Source: a virus
IMG/VR virus record: IMGVR_UViG_3300021365_000054
Location: 1-34,437 of that record
Reading direction: 5' to 3' (one strand)
DNA: 34,437 nt
The position numbers and the translations under genes were made by a program. This document shows, piece after piece, positions 6,993 to 13,626 of the stretch. Under the pieces are notes generated by a model. It was not told the origin of the DNA and searched no databases. It worked only from the letters and a program-made list of their open reading frames with translations. The stretch's first letter is position 1, and each line of letters starts with the position of its first letter.

Positions 6993-7697
6993 TTACTCTC
7001 CTAGCCTTATTGATTTAAATTCTTCTTGCAACTGCTCAGTCAATCGCGCTCCGATCAGTTTTTTCTGCAACTTCGTGCACTCGTCCCAAATCTCATCGAC
7101 CCCATGCTTGTCTTTGTCATAGATGCAGGTTGTTAAATCACCTGTGATTGCATCTAATTCAGCATGAGCTTGAGTTTCCATTTTGCTTACTAGCTCTTTG
7201 AATTGAGTCTTTTGACCTTTAGGTGCGCCGTTGTACGCCTCGACTTTTTGCTCATCAGTCAGCACCGCCAAATGCTCTAACAAATCTTGGGGTGATCCGC
7301 TGTTCAAGACTAAGTGCAGCTCATCGTACAAGTCCGCTTCGGGTACGGATTCGCCAGCGTAGATATAAAACCCTAGACCAAACATTGCTAACGCTTTGGT
7401 CAAGCATCTCATCTTCTGATCACCGATGTCTCTTGCGCTGGGATTTTTGATTGCGCTGTTCTTGTTGTCCATAACAGCCAGCCACATTGTATGACTTACT
7501 CCCTCGACAGTCACTTTGCAGTAGACCGTCACTGAGTCATCAGCATGGATTTCGTTAGGCAAGAACTCATAAGTTGATTCGGGATAGTGCTTCATTAAGG
7601 TAGCCCATGCCCAAGTCCAAGATAGGTAGGTAAACTTTCCCTTCTTGGTTGTATGGTCATTGACATCAATTGAACTAAGAGTTTTCCATACACTCAT
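6993..7697 (-). CDS. DUF1071 / Sak-type single-strand annealing protein
   Basis: The start is placed at ATG 7697: it has GGAGA five bases upstream and a four-base ATGA overlap with the upstream gene, better than the ATG at 7709. The 234-residue protein has the signature LSWTWAWATLMKHYPE near residues 25-40, then a beta-rich core with MWLAVMDNKNSAIKNP and the conserved helix DIGDQKMRCLTKALAMFGLG (residues about 95-115). These mark the DUF1071 family, related to Rad52/Sak annealing proteins. By family knowledge it anneals complementary single strands for phage recombination and repair. The C-terminal third is helical and variable. Confidence 0.85.
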   Translation of the reverse strand: MSVWKTLSSIDVNDHTTKKGKFTYLSWTWAWATLMKHYPESTYEFLPNEIHADDSVTVYCKVTVEGVSHTMWLAVMDNKNSAIKNPSARDIGDQKMRCLTKALAMFGLGFYIYAGESVPEADLYDELHLVLNSGSPQDLLEHLAVLTDEQKVEAYNGAPKGQKTQFKELVSKMETQAHAELDAITGDLTTCIYDKDKHGVDEIWDECTKLQKKLIGARLTEQLQEEFKSIRLGE

Positions 7698-7909
7698 GAC
7701 GTTCTCCATGTTCGCATATGGCGCTTTCCATCGACCTCATAATACTTCGAGGCAACAGTCCAACCTTTGTTTTTCATGTACCGCCAAACCCCTACGTTTT
7801 GACTTTCGCAGTACACAGAATCATTGACCTCCATTCCATCAAGAATCGAATAGTCAATTTTTTTTGTCTCTACAGGCTTCGGGTACGGAACCCCTTTCTC
7901 TAAACGCAT
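7694..7909 (-). CDS. Small conserved phage protein, first gene of leftward operon
   Basis: The start is placed at ATG 7909, which has a strong AAAGGAGAG site; an upstream ATG at 7936 lacks one. The 71-residue protein contains KGVPYPKP near the N-terminus and the phrase LDGMEVNDSVYCES, then a basic, aromatic C-terminal half (GWTVASKYYEVDGKRHMRTW). Short phage proteins with a PxP motif followed by a MEVGDS-like motif are common in marine and other phages; I recall no established function. Being promoter-proximal in the early operon suggests an early regulatory or recombination-accessory role. Confidence 0.7.
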   Translation of the reverse strand: MRLEKGVPYPKPVETKKIDYSILDGMEVNDSVYCESQNVGVWRYMKNKGWTVASKYYEVDGKRHMRTWRTS

Positions 7910-7938
7910 CACTCTCTCCTTTTGGTAAATGCACAAGA

Positions 7939-7967
7939 ATAATATATGCCTAATAAATTATTGTCAA
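7939..7967 (-). promoter_or_regulatory. Leftward early promoter
   Basis: On the minus strand TTGACA (7967-7962) and TATTAT (7944-7939) are separated by 17 bases, a near-consensus sigma-70 promoter. It would start transcription about 20-30 bases upstream of the first leftward gene at 7909. Its -35 overlaps the left half of the palindrome at 7961-7982. Confidence 0.75.
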
Positions 7968-7982
7968 GCCTTTACATGACAA
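7961..7982. promoter_or_regulatory. Candidate operator palindrome between divergent promoters
   Basis: TTGTCA (7961-7966) and TGACAA (7977-7982) form a perfect inverted repeat with a ten-base spacer. The arms overlap the -35 box of the leftward promoter and flank the -35 box of the rightward one. A dimeric HTH regulator bound here would block both promoters; the HTH protein at 8027 is the obvious candidate. Confidence 0.6.
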
Positions 7983-7999
7983 GGTTATTGATCTATTAT
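7971..7999 (+). promoter_or_regulatory. Rightward early promoter
   Basis: TTTACA (7971-7976) and TATTAT (7994-7999) lie 17 bases apart, a good sigma-70 match. It is placed to transcribe the HTH gene at 8027 and the replication genes downstream. Confidence 0.75.
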
Positions 8000-8026
8000 C
8001 CAAGGCAAATCTAACGGGAGAGAAGT

Positions 8027-8221
8027 GTGACTAGAATGCAATTAAGTTTTTTCTGCGAAGAATCGGGTATATCGTTGTCCGATATAGCTAGAATGGTCGG
8101 GTGTTCAAGGCAAAAGGTCTGGTACTGGGCAAACTGTCGAGAGACATGGGTGCACTGTAGCGATGATTTTGTGATAGACCGGATTGAGTCAGTCAACACC
8201 AAGACAGTGTGGGAGAGGTAA
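8027..8221 (+). CDS. Cro-like helix-turn-helix regulator
   Basis: This 64-residue protein starts at GTG 8027 with GGGAGAG just upstream; ATG 8036 is the alternative. Residues about 14-36 (ISLSDIARMVGCSRQKVWYW) form a helix-turn-helix of the Cro/C1 or resolvase type. Its size is that of Cro proteins. It is the first gene after the divergent promoter pair, facing a palindromic operator, as Cro is in lambdoid phages. No longer CI-like repressor is seen anywhere in the genome, so it may be the only switch regulator. It is followed by a GC-rich hairpin. Confidence 0.75.
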   Translation: MTRMQLSFFCEESGISLSDIARMVGCSRQKVWYWANCRETWVHCSDDFVIDRIESVNTKTVWER

Positions 8222-8228
8222 AAAGAAG

Positions 8229-8246
8229 GCCCCCATTGCTGGGGGC
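8229..8246. other. GC-rich hairpin after the HTH gene
   Basis: GCCCCC (8229-8234) pairs with GGGGGC (8241-8246) around ATTGCT. No T-run follows. It lies between the regulator and the replication genes, so it may cause partial termination or stabilise RNA ends. The same GGGGGC core recurs in the hairpins at 6444 and 23121. Confidence 0.5.
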
Positions 8247-8286
8247 GAAGAAGGCAAACAACAAGTCGAAACAAAACGGAGCAGTT

Positions 8287-9000
8287 ATGTCTGATGGCCT
8301 ACCTTGGTTTAGAGTTTACACCAATATCATTGATAACCACAAGATGCGTCTACTTGCATTTGAGGATCGATGGCACTTCATAGCGATCTTAGCTTGTAAG
8401 CAATCTGGTCTGTTCGACAGCGCAGACAAAGAATTCTTACACAGAGCTTTGGCGGTAAAATTAGGGTTACAAATACCCGCGCTCGATGAGCTAAAAAAGA
8501 GATTGGCAGATGTCAATTTAGTCGATAAAAACTGGAATGTCTTAAAATGGGAGGAGCGCCAATACAAGTCAGATTCCAGTAAAGAACGCCAGAGAAAATA
8601 CCGGGAAAAACAGAAACTTAGTAAAAACGTGACGGCAACAAAACGTCACGGTGACGCTAAGGTGACGACCCAAGATACAGATACAGATACAGATACAGAA
8701 GCAGATACAGAAAAACATAAGCTGAAAACGGTCTTCAAGCGCGTAAACGCGCTGGGGGTAGATAGGCAACTATGGAATGAATTTATCAAGACGAGGACGA
8801 AACTCAAGGCAACCAATACAGCAAGAGCTTTGGCTCAGTTAGCAAATCGAGCAGAAGAATTTTCGCGCAATGGGGAAGACATAAAACAATTATTCGAGGA
8901 AGCAAATTCTAATGGATGGAAAACAATCTATGAGCACAAGAATCGTCAACAACGCCGTCACAGCGCAACAAAGATCGCCAGCGACGATGGGTGGATGTGA
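8287..9000 (+). CDS. Replication initiator, lambda O / DnaD-like
   Basis: The start is placed at ATG 8287 with CGGAGC upstream; the same frame is open back to 8209 but that start has no site. The 237-residue protein opens with GLPWFRVYTNIIDNHKMRLL, typical of phage replisome organiser / O-type N-terminal winged-helix domains. A Lys/Arg-rich helix and a low-complexity Asp-Thr repeat (DTDTDTDTEADTEK) form a linker. The C-terminal 75 residues are a helical domain ending in NGWKTIYEH, similar to the DnaT/DnaD-type domain that contacts helicase loaders. By analogy it binds the origin and recruits the P-like loader encoded next. Repeats inside the gene (8628-8753) may be the origin itself. Confidence 0.75.
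   Translation: MSDGLPWFRVYTNIIDNHKMRLLAFEDRWHFIAILACKQSGLFDSADKEFLHRALAVKLGLQIPALDELKKRLADVNLVDKNWNVLKWEERQYKSDSSKERQRKYREKQKLSKNVTATKRHGDAKVTTQDTDTDTDTEADTEKHKLKTVFKRVNALGVDRQLWNEFIKTRTKLKATNTARALAQLANRAEEFSRNGEDIKQLFEEANSNGWKTIYEHKNRQQRRHSATKIASDDGWM
8628..8753. other. Candidate replication origin inside the initiator gene
   Basis: A dense repeat cluster: CGTGACG (8628-8634) and CGTCACG (8644-8650) form an inverted repeat; GTGACG recurs at 8651 and 8662. GATACA is repeated four times in tandem at 8674-8697 and again at 8704-8709. A palindrome AGCGCGT-AA-ACGCGCT fills 8738-8753. The lambda origin likewise lies inside the O gene and consists of iterons. The Asp-Thr linker coding need alone could explain the GATACA repeats but not the two palindromes. 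Confidence 0.45.
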
Positions 9001-9403
9001 GCTGCCGAAAATTGCAATCAATCAATTGTTCGGAGTTATGCGGTTAAGTTATCCGTCATTCCTCAACGGTACATCTGAGGCAGACATTTCAGCGACCAAA
9101 AAGATGTGGTGGTCATACCTAAAAGACTATGACGAGCAAGTGGTCAAGAAAGCGACTGAGCAAGTTGTCGTTAAGCACAAAAAGTTCGCGCCAACTTTAG
9201 GTGAGTTCAAGGAGCTAGTTGAGGAGGTCAAGTCAGAGCCAGCGTTTCGTCCAGCCCGTAGCACAAAGATTTGTGACGTTTGCAAGTCGTTCAACTTTAC
9301 TCAACATCATCATGACGTTTGCATCACTGGCAAGAAGCAGATTTTCGACGTTACAGACGAGCAAATTGCGGAGGCCAAGAAGATGTTTGGCAAACTAAGA
9401 TGA
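8912..9403 (+). CDS. Helicase-loader-like replication protein (lambda P / G39P-like)
   Basis: The frame is open from ATG 8912 (GAGGAAG upstream) and overlaps the initiator gene by 89 bases; ATG 8987 is a tighter alternative. The conserved part begins at INQLFGVMRLSYPSF and continues with a helical region, MWWSYLKDYD and FAPTLGEFKELVEE. This is the pattern of phage loader/inhibitor proteins of DnaB-type helicases. The C-terminus has two closely spaced cysteines (ICDVCKSF) with later His residues (QHHHDVCI), possibly a zinc site. No helicase is encoded, so it probably recruits the host DnaB. The stop overlaps the next start as ATGA. Confidence 0.7.
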   Translation: MDGKQSMSTRIVNNAVTAQQRSPATMGGCELPKIAINQLFGVMRLSYPSFLNGTSEADISATKKMWWSYLKDYDEQVVKKATEQVVVKHKKFAPTLGEFKELVEEVKSEPAFRPARSTKICDVCKSFNFTQHHHDVCITGKKQIFDVTDEQIAEAKKMFGKLR

Positions 9404-9948
9404 GGAAGGCTTCCAATGCGGTAGTAGAGCGCCAGAAACAGCGTCTAGAGGATATTAAAGGCCCAGGTAATATCGACCCCAAGGGGTTGTTAAAAGCCTC
9501 TGAGATGCACCTGATTTTGCACTCAGAGGAAGACAAAAATAAACTGCTCAAATCCCTAGAGCAAATTGAGCTTGAGTATCCCATAGACGTAGTGATCAAG
9601 AGGGCGACTAAGAGCCGAAGTCTGGCTCAAAACAGGACTCAGTGGCAGTGGTTCAAGGATGCGGCATCACAAGGCGATCAAAAGGCTTGGGAATATCGAG
9701 GTTATTGTAAACTGCACTTTGGAGTTCCAATTCTACGCCGGGACAGCTTAGAGTATCGGGAGAAGTATGACCGGATCATTAGACCCATGAGCTATGAGCA
9801 AAAGCTAGAGTTGATGGTTGAGCCTTTTGACTTCCCGGTAACTTCAGCGATGAACGTGGCCCAGCATGGTGAGTTTTTGGATTCGGTCAAGCAACATTTT
9901 GAATCTGTAGGGTTTAAACTAACAGATCCTCAACGATGGGATGTTTAG
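9400..9948 (+). CDS. ninB: NinB recombination mediator (lambda Orf family)
   Basis: Start ATG 9400 overlaps the preceding TGA by four bases. The 182-residue protein carries the NinB pattern: KSRSLAQNRTQWQWFKDAA near residue 68, then WEYRGYCKLHFGVPILRR, and EFLDSVKQHFESVGFKLTDP at the end. In lambda, Orf/NinB binds single-stranded DNA with SSB and can replace RecFOR. Here it is followed immediately by NinG, as in the lambda nin region. The first 45 residues are an extra basic extension compared with the core family. Confidence 0.85.
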   Translation: MRKASNAVVERQKQRLEDIKGPGNIDPKGLLKASEMHLILHSEEDKNKLLKSLEQIELEYPIDVVIKRATKSRSLAQNRTQWQWFKDAASQGDQKAWEYRGYCKLHFGVPILRRDSLEYREKYDRIIRPMSYEQKLELMVEPFDFPVTSAMNVAQHGEFLDSVKQHFESVGFKLTDPQRWDV

Positions 9949-10494
9949 ATGCCAAAGCGGTGCAAGATTTGTTCGGAGCCTTTCGAGGCGAAATTAAGTA
10001 CGTTTCAAAAGACCTGTAACAATGTCGAATGCTTGGTTACATTTGGCAAAAAAGAATCGGTCAGACTTAAACAAAAAGCATTCAGAGCTGAAAAAAAGGC
10101 GTATAAACAAAGAGATAGGGGGTATTGGCTAAAGCGGGTACAAACTGAATTCAATAAGTACATTAGGAATCGTGACAGTCAAGACCCCTGCATATCGTGC
10201 AAGAGATACCACACCGGCCAATATCACGCCGGTCACTATATGAGCGTAGGCGGCCACTCTGCCGCGCTCCGTTTTGACGAGGAAAATTGTCATAAACAAT
10301 GCTCGGTTTGTAATAACTATCGGAGTGGCAATTTGTCGCAATATCGTACAAACTTAATTGACAAAATTGGCTTGAGCGCAGTGGAGAGGTTAGAGGGACC
10401 GCACGATCCTAAAAAATACACAATAGACGAGCTTCAGAAGTTGCTTGTCAAGTATCAGGCGCACAATAAAGAATGGGCGAAGTCTCAATCCTAG
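9949..10494 (+). CDS. ninG: NinG / Rap-type recombination nuclease
   Basis: This 181-residue protein begins directly after the NinB stop. Two zinc-binding cysteine clusters are visible: CKICSEPF with TCNNVEC near the N-terminus, and PCISCKRYH followed by CHKQCSVCNNYRSG. Between them YHAGHYMSVGG and RFDEENCHKQC resemble the HNH-like core of NinG. By family knowledge Rap/NinG cuts branched DNA such as Holliday junctions and supports phage recombination. The length is close to that of lambda NinG (about 200 residues). Confidence 0.9.
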   Translation: MPKRCKICSEPFEAKLSTFQKTCNNVECLVTFGKKESVRLKQKAFRAEKKAYKQRDRGYWLKRVQTEFNKYIRNRDSQDPCISCKRYHTGQYHAGHYMSVGGHSAALRFDEENCHKQCSVCNNYRSGNLSQYRTNLIDKIGLSAVERLEGPHDPKKYTIDELQKLLVKYQAHNKEWAKSQS

Positions 10495-10724
10495 ATCGAC
10501 ACGCTGAAGAAGTTCGTGACACATTGCGCGAGCTGCTGAGAGAGTGTGAGTCTGGAGAGATCAGCGGAGCAGTAATTATCACTGAGCATCAAGACCATTT
10601 TGATTTGACCATGCCGGGAACTTTCTCGACAGACCCAGAATCGATAGCTTCTGTGGTTGGTCGGTTGCAAATCGCATCAAATATCTTCTGCAACATCACC
10701 GGAGCGGAAGACGATGAAAGCTAG
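10473..10724 (+). CDS. Small acidic protein between NinG and phosphoesterase
   Basis: This 83-residue protein begins 22 bases before the NinG stop and ends 11 bases into the next gene, so it is translationally coupled on both sides. A first helix (ILDRHAEEVRDTLRELLREC) is followed by a beta hairpin-like part (GAVIITEHQDHFDLTMPG) and a final helix. It has no membrane segment. No family is recognised. Its place suggests a role in DNA metabolism. Confidence 0.65.
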   Translation: MGEVSILDRHAEEVRDTLRELLRECESGEISGAVIITEHQDHFDLTMPGTFSTDPESIASVVGRLQIASNIFCNITGAEDDES

Positions 10725-11889
10725 GTCAATAGACGCGCATTTAGATTTTTGCACAACCGAATACCAAAGAACGGTTATCCAAAAACATATCGAAGGCAAG
10801 TCTCAAGTTGAGATCGCAGACGAGCTTAAGAAAGATATTCGCAGAATCAACGCCGTTGTGATGCGCGTTCATCAAAAAGCGGCTCTGCAAGGTGTAGCGC
10901 CAGAGTTCAATGTAAATCGTCCAACGGTTCCCGGCTTTACGACTAAACGGGTTAGCACTGCTTACAACACGGACAATGAGATAGTGCTGCAATGGCACAT
11001 CCAGGAGCCAGAGCGCCAAAAGCTAGAGGAACTTATTGCTGAATTTGTGGAGGGCTTCAAAGATGAGCTACAAGGATTACACTCCCCCACAGACGCGCCG
11101 GGAAATACTGAAGACGCTCTTATGGTTAGCTACATTATTGGGGATCATCACCTTGGTATGCTTGCTCACCACACTGAAACGATGGGCGAGGACTATGATG
11201 TCAAGATTTCGCAATCTTTACTTGAAAACGCAATAGACAGACTGGTGGGGTCGGCTCCTGCCGGGAAGGTTGGAGTATTGGTTAATCTTGGCGATTTCAT
11301 GCACGTTAATGATTCGACAAGTTCAACCCCTAGCTCAAAGAATCTACTAGACAGCGATGGAAGGTACTCAAAGACTATTCGAGCTGCTAGTAACGTCATC
11401 AAGAAATCAGTTCTAAGGATGCTGGAAAAGCACTCTGAGGTCTGGATAGTTAATGTTCGAGGAAATCATGACCCTGATGCGGCGCTGTGGTTGAATGAGG
11501 TGATGAGGTTATATTTTGAAGACGATCCAAGAGTTAAAGTCTTTGATAATGCTTCGAAATTTGTATGGTGGCGCTGGGGTAAGAACTTAATCGTCACTCA
11601 TCATGGAGATAGGATAAAAATGTCCAATCTTCACGGATCAATTGTTAGTAATTTGAGGCAAGAATGGGGAGAATCAGAACATACTTTCGTCTGGACAGGC
11701 CATATACACCACAAAAACCAAGAGGAATATGGGGGCGCATTGTTCGAGTCCTGGAACATCCTAGCACCCGCAGACGCTTGGCACGCTGGCTCTGGCTATG
11801 CCAGTTCTCGAAGTATGACTTGCGTAATTCTCCACGAATCGTTTGGCGAACAAGGCCGTTTAAAGGCAAATATACAGGAGCTAGTATGA
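10714..11889 (+). CDS. Metallophosphoesterase with N-terminal HTH region
   Basis: The start is placed at ATG 10714, just after GGAGCGGAAG. The 391-residue protein has an N-terminal sigma-like helix-turn-helix (GKSQVEIADELKKDIRRINA, residues about 28-48). The calcineurin-like phosphoesterase motifs follow in order: GDHHLG (about 150), NLGDFMH (about 196), RGNHDP (about 256), THHGD (about 300) and TGHIHH (about 336). These residues bind the two metal ions. Relatives include Mre11/SbcD-type nucleases and phage phosphoesterases. The DNA-binding front end and replication-gene context favour a DNA-processing enzyme, but substrate cannot be read from sequence. Confidence 0.85.
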   Translation: MKARSIDAHLDFCTTEYQRTVIQKHIEGKSQVEIADELKKDIRRINAVVMRVHQKAALQGVAPEFNVNRPTVPGFTTKRVSTAYNTDNEIVLQWHIQEPERQKLEELIAEFVEGFKDELQGLHSPTDAPGNTEDALMVSYIIGDHHLGMLAHHTETMGEDYDVKISQSLLENAIDRLVGSAPAGKVGVLVNLGDFMHVNDSTSSTPSSKNLLDSDGRYSKTIRAASNVIKKSVLRMLEKHSEVWIVNVRGNHDPDAALWLNEVMRLYFEDDPRVKVFDNASKFVWWRWGKNLIVTHHGDRIKMSNLHGSIVSNLRQEWGESEHTFVWTGHIHHKNQEEYGGALFESWNILAPADAWHAGSGYASSRSMTCVILHESFGEQGRLKANIQELV

Positions 11890-12122
11890 GCGCATTTGAT
11901 CGACAAGTGGGTGGTAATCATTACCAGACAATGATGATCCAACCCCTAGAGTATGCTTTAGCGAATGATTTAGGGGTATGCGAGCACGCGGTTGTCAAGT
12001 ACATATCAAGGTGGCGAGATAAAGGCGGGGTTTCTGATCTTCGGAAGGCGGCGCACTACATCGAGATACTAATTCAAAGAGAAACGGCTCCAGAGGGTCC
12101 ACCAAAGAAGCCGTCTTGGTAA
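11886..12122 (+). CDS. DUF3310 family protein
   Basis: ATG 11886 overlaps the phosphoesterase stop as ATGA. The 78-residue protein shows the DUF3310 signature: VGGNHYQ near the start, IQPLEYALAN, VVKYISRWRDKGG and DLRKAAHYIEILIQ. This family is frequent in phage early regions and has been linked to nucleotide metabolism by association, without a proven activity. It is the last gene of the rightward early operon. The next base begins a convergent leftward gene. Confidence 0.85.
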   Translation: MSAFDRQVGGNHYQTMMIQPLEYALANDLGVCEHAVVKYISRWRDKGGVSDLRKAAHYIEILIQRETAPEGPPKKPSW

Positions 12123-12215
12123 TCAGAGCAGAATAGCTCCAATCAAAAACCCTGCACTAAAAGCGCCAATCATGGCGTAGGTGGTAAATTTTGGGTTAGA
12201 AAAGTCTCTTTTCAT
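12123..12215 (-). CDS. Tiny membrane protein, 30 residues
   Basis: ATG at 12215-12213 has a strong AGGAGGAAG site. The translation begins MKRDFSNPKF and is then almost entirely one membrane span (IGAFSAGFLIGAILL) that ends at the stop codon. It overlaps the preceding 59-residue gene by 20 bases. N-in topology with a basic start is likely. Size and location suggest an accessory membrane effector, but nothing identifies it. Confidence 0.6.
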   Translation of the reverse strand: MKRDFSNPKFTTYAMIGAFSAGFLIGAILL

Positions 12216-12375
12216 TTTTCGCTTCCTCCTGTTGTAGTTTGTCCAGCAATTTCATCGTATCCAGCATCATCATATCCCCTGCTGGGTCGATGGTTTCTAG
12301 TTTGTAGTAAGTTCTAGCTTTTGCCAGAGTCATCCACGCCAATAACATCTCAGTCCTCGTCGGTTTTATACTCAT
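12196..12375 (-). CDS. Small helical protein, 59 residues
   Basis: The start at 12375 has TAGGAGAG at suitable distance, in the 13-base gap after the preceding gene. The protein is predicted helical, Met-rich (DPAGDMMMLDTMKLLDKL) and ends in a charged tail (QQEEAKNEKRLF). A WMTLAKARTYY segment is aromatic. There is no membrane span. It is the middle gene of a three-gene leftward operon; its function is unknown. Confidence 0.6.
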   Translation of the reverse strand: MSIKPTRTEMLLAWMTLAKARTYYKLETIDPAGDMMMLDTMKLLDKLQQEEAKNEKRLF

Positions 12376-12388
12376 TTGCCTCTCCTAG

Positions 12389-12769
12389 TTATCGTTGTGT
12401 TTCATGTGAAACATTTTGACCCTCTATCAAGAAAAATTCGGTCTGGTCTTCTTGTAGGCATTCTTCCCAATCTCTATCAGATTCATCAATTGCCAAACGG
12501 AAATTATCAATATATTCCCATTCGATGCTGCAATAACTGCAACCAACGTGCTCAATTTCGATGGTTTCATCGTCATCAGACGTAAAAAGGCAAATGCCAC
12601 AATCGCCATCCGTCACCAACATGCGAGGCCAGCCGCCGAAGTTTTCCGGGCCGTCATCTGAGCTGTAATGCCAACGGACATCAAAACTAAAAGTTTGAGA
12701 CCAGTTTATTAGCTCGTTTTCATCTGCAAACCCGAAATCTTGCAATAACTCTTTTGTTGCTTTCTCCAT
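12389..12769 (-). CDS. Acidic accessory protein, 126 residues
   Basis: The start at 12769 is preceded by a near-perfect AGGGAGGAAAC site. The protein is very acidic, with clusters such as TSDDDETIEIEH and IDESDRDWEECLQED, and has a short cysteine cluster (GDCGICLF and GCSYCSIEW) that could bind a metal. It has eight tryptophan/tyrosine-rich positions in the middle. Early-expressed acidic proteins in phage accessory regions are sometimes DNA mimics or anti-defence factors, but there is no direct evidence here. It heads the leftward operon that also makes the 59- and 30-residue proteins. Confidence 0.75.
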   Translation of the reverse strand: MEKATKELLQDFGFADENELINWSQTFSFDVRWHYSSDDGPENFGGWPRMLVTDGDCGICLFTSDDDETIEIEHVGCSYCSIEWEYIDNFRLAIDESDRDWEECLQEDQTEFFLIEGQNVSHETQR

Positions 12770-12817
12770 AACACGTTTCCTCCCTTAATTGTCCCTATTT
12801 AATTGCCCTATTTAATT

Positions 12818-12855
12818 AGGGGCCTAAAAAACTCTTAATTAATCAGGCCCCTTTT
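12818..12855. terminator. Inverted repeat, probable terminator
   Basis: AGGGGCCT (12818-12825) pairs perfectly with AGGCCCCT (12845-12852) across a 19-base AT-rich loop, followed by TTTT on +. On the minus strand the stem is followed by AATTAAATAGG. It separates the HNH operon (12925 leftward) from the three-gene operon starting at 12769. Two direct copies of CCCTATTTAATT lie just to its left and may belong to the next promoter. Confidence 0.55.
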
Positions 12856-12875
12856 GTAGCAAAATTGTGTTAGGG

Positions 12876-12925
12876 CTTGCCGCCAGACCGTAGACCAAAC
12901 CTTGCCACTAGACCGTAGACCAAGT
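12876..12925. repeat. TAGACCAA repeat array A (two 25-bp copies)
   Basis: Two tandem copies of a 25-base unit (12876-12900 and 12901-12925) agree at 21 positions; each contains AGACCGTAGACCAA. They end at the stop codon of the HNH gene. The same TAGACCAAA core recurs in arrays B and C upstream of the winged-helix gene. Confidence 0.75.
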
Positions 12926-13290
12926 TAGGTGACATCTTCGAGCCAATCGAGCTGTAACCCATTATTTTTGACTTCATCTCGGATCGCCTCATCAGATGCG
13001 AACCCATCGGAGTTTTCTTGCTTGGATTTTTTCATGTGACAATTAGCGCAAAGGATCTGAATCTTTTGACTGATCTCGCTAAAATCAGTTTTCATGATCT
13101 TTCTAACCAAGTTGTCGCCAGAATCTAGTCTGAGATTGTCATTTTTTCGCCTAATTGGACTGATGTGGTCGAATTGCAAAACATCTTGATCTTTAATCTG
13201 GCAATGTACGCACTGATTGCCCAACTTGAATAGAGCTAATTTGCGCTCTTTGATCCGGTAAAGTTTGTTTTGTTGCTTCTTTGTTAGCAT
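12925..13290 (-). CDS. HNH endonuclease
   Basis: Start at 13290 with AAGGAGC upstream. The 121-residue protein opens with basic helices (KKQQNKLYRIKERKLALFKLG), then CVHCQIKDQDVLQFDHISP supplies the first CxxC and the FDH motif, and ILCANCHMKKSKQE supplies the second CxxC with the final His. This is the zinc-stapled HNH fold. Free-standing HNH genes in phages are homing-type endonucleases or packaging/repair nucleases. The gene is far from the terminase, so homing, exclusion or a repeat-linked function is more likely. It is co-oriented with the winged-helix gene, 20 bases downstream of it. Confidence 0.85.
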   Translation of the reverse strand: MLTKKQQNKLYRIKERKLALFKLGNQCVHCQIKDQDVLQFDHISPIRRKNDNLRLDSGDNLVRKIMKTDFSEISQKIQILCANCHMKKSKQENSDGFASDEAIRDEVKNNGLQLDWLEDVT

Positions 13291-13310
13291 AAGAACTTGC
13301 TCCTTGCCAC

Positions 13311-13601
13311 TTAATCAACAACCTCCCACAAGATGCAAGCCTTGCCCCATTGAGTCTTCCCCCGTTGGCCGCTGTCTCTTACCTTTAAGTCGTTAGAAAG
13401 CTCAGAAAGCCTTGGCTGGACCGAGACGTAAGGTCTCCCCAGCTCCGTTGCAATCTGCTCAGTGCTCAAAGGTGATTTCACCTCGACAAGTAGGCTATAA
13501 ACCTGATCTCGCAGTGTAATCTTTCCTAATGTGTTGCTTGTTGCAGACTCTAAGCTCGTTTCCCTCTTTTGATAACCAATACCTTCACTTGTATATCCCA
13601 T
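13311..13601 (-). CDS. Winged-helix DNA-binding protein
   Basis: Start at 13601 with AAGGAGAG. In this 96-residue protein the first 28 residues look disordered, then KITLRDQVYSLLVEVKSPLS and TEQIATELGRPYVSVQPRLSEL form a winged helix-turn-helix like those in plasmid and phage regulators (residues about 30-70), with a wing KVRDSGQRGKTQWGK. It pairs with the HNH gene downstream. The repeat arrays immediately upstream (13627-13803) and beyond the HNH gene are natural candidates for its binding sites, which would make it an autoregulator or a replication/partition factor. That link is inference. Confidence 0.75.
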   Translation of the reverse strand: MGYTSEGIGYQKRETSLESATSNTLGKITLRDQVYSLLVEVKSPLSTEQIATELGRPYVSVQPRLSELSNDLKVRDSGQRGKTQWGKACILWEVVD

Positions 13602-13626
13602 ACTTCTCTCCTTAGTTTTAATGTAG

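Noticed and set aside
9319-9399. Extended N-terminus of NinB from ATG 9319
   Set aside because: It would overlap the loader gene by 85 bases and adds residues not seen in the family; ATG 9400 gives the usual ATGA overlap.
12560-12580. CUGAUGA followed by a hairpin and GAAA on the minus strand, hammerhead-like
   Set aside because: Stem II needs an unpaired extra base, there is no matching stem I or NUH cleavage site, and the segment is coding sequence of the 126-residue gene.
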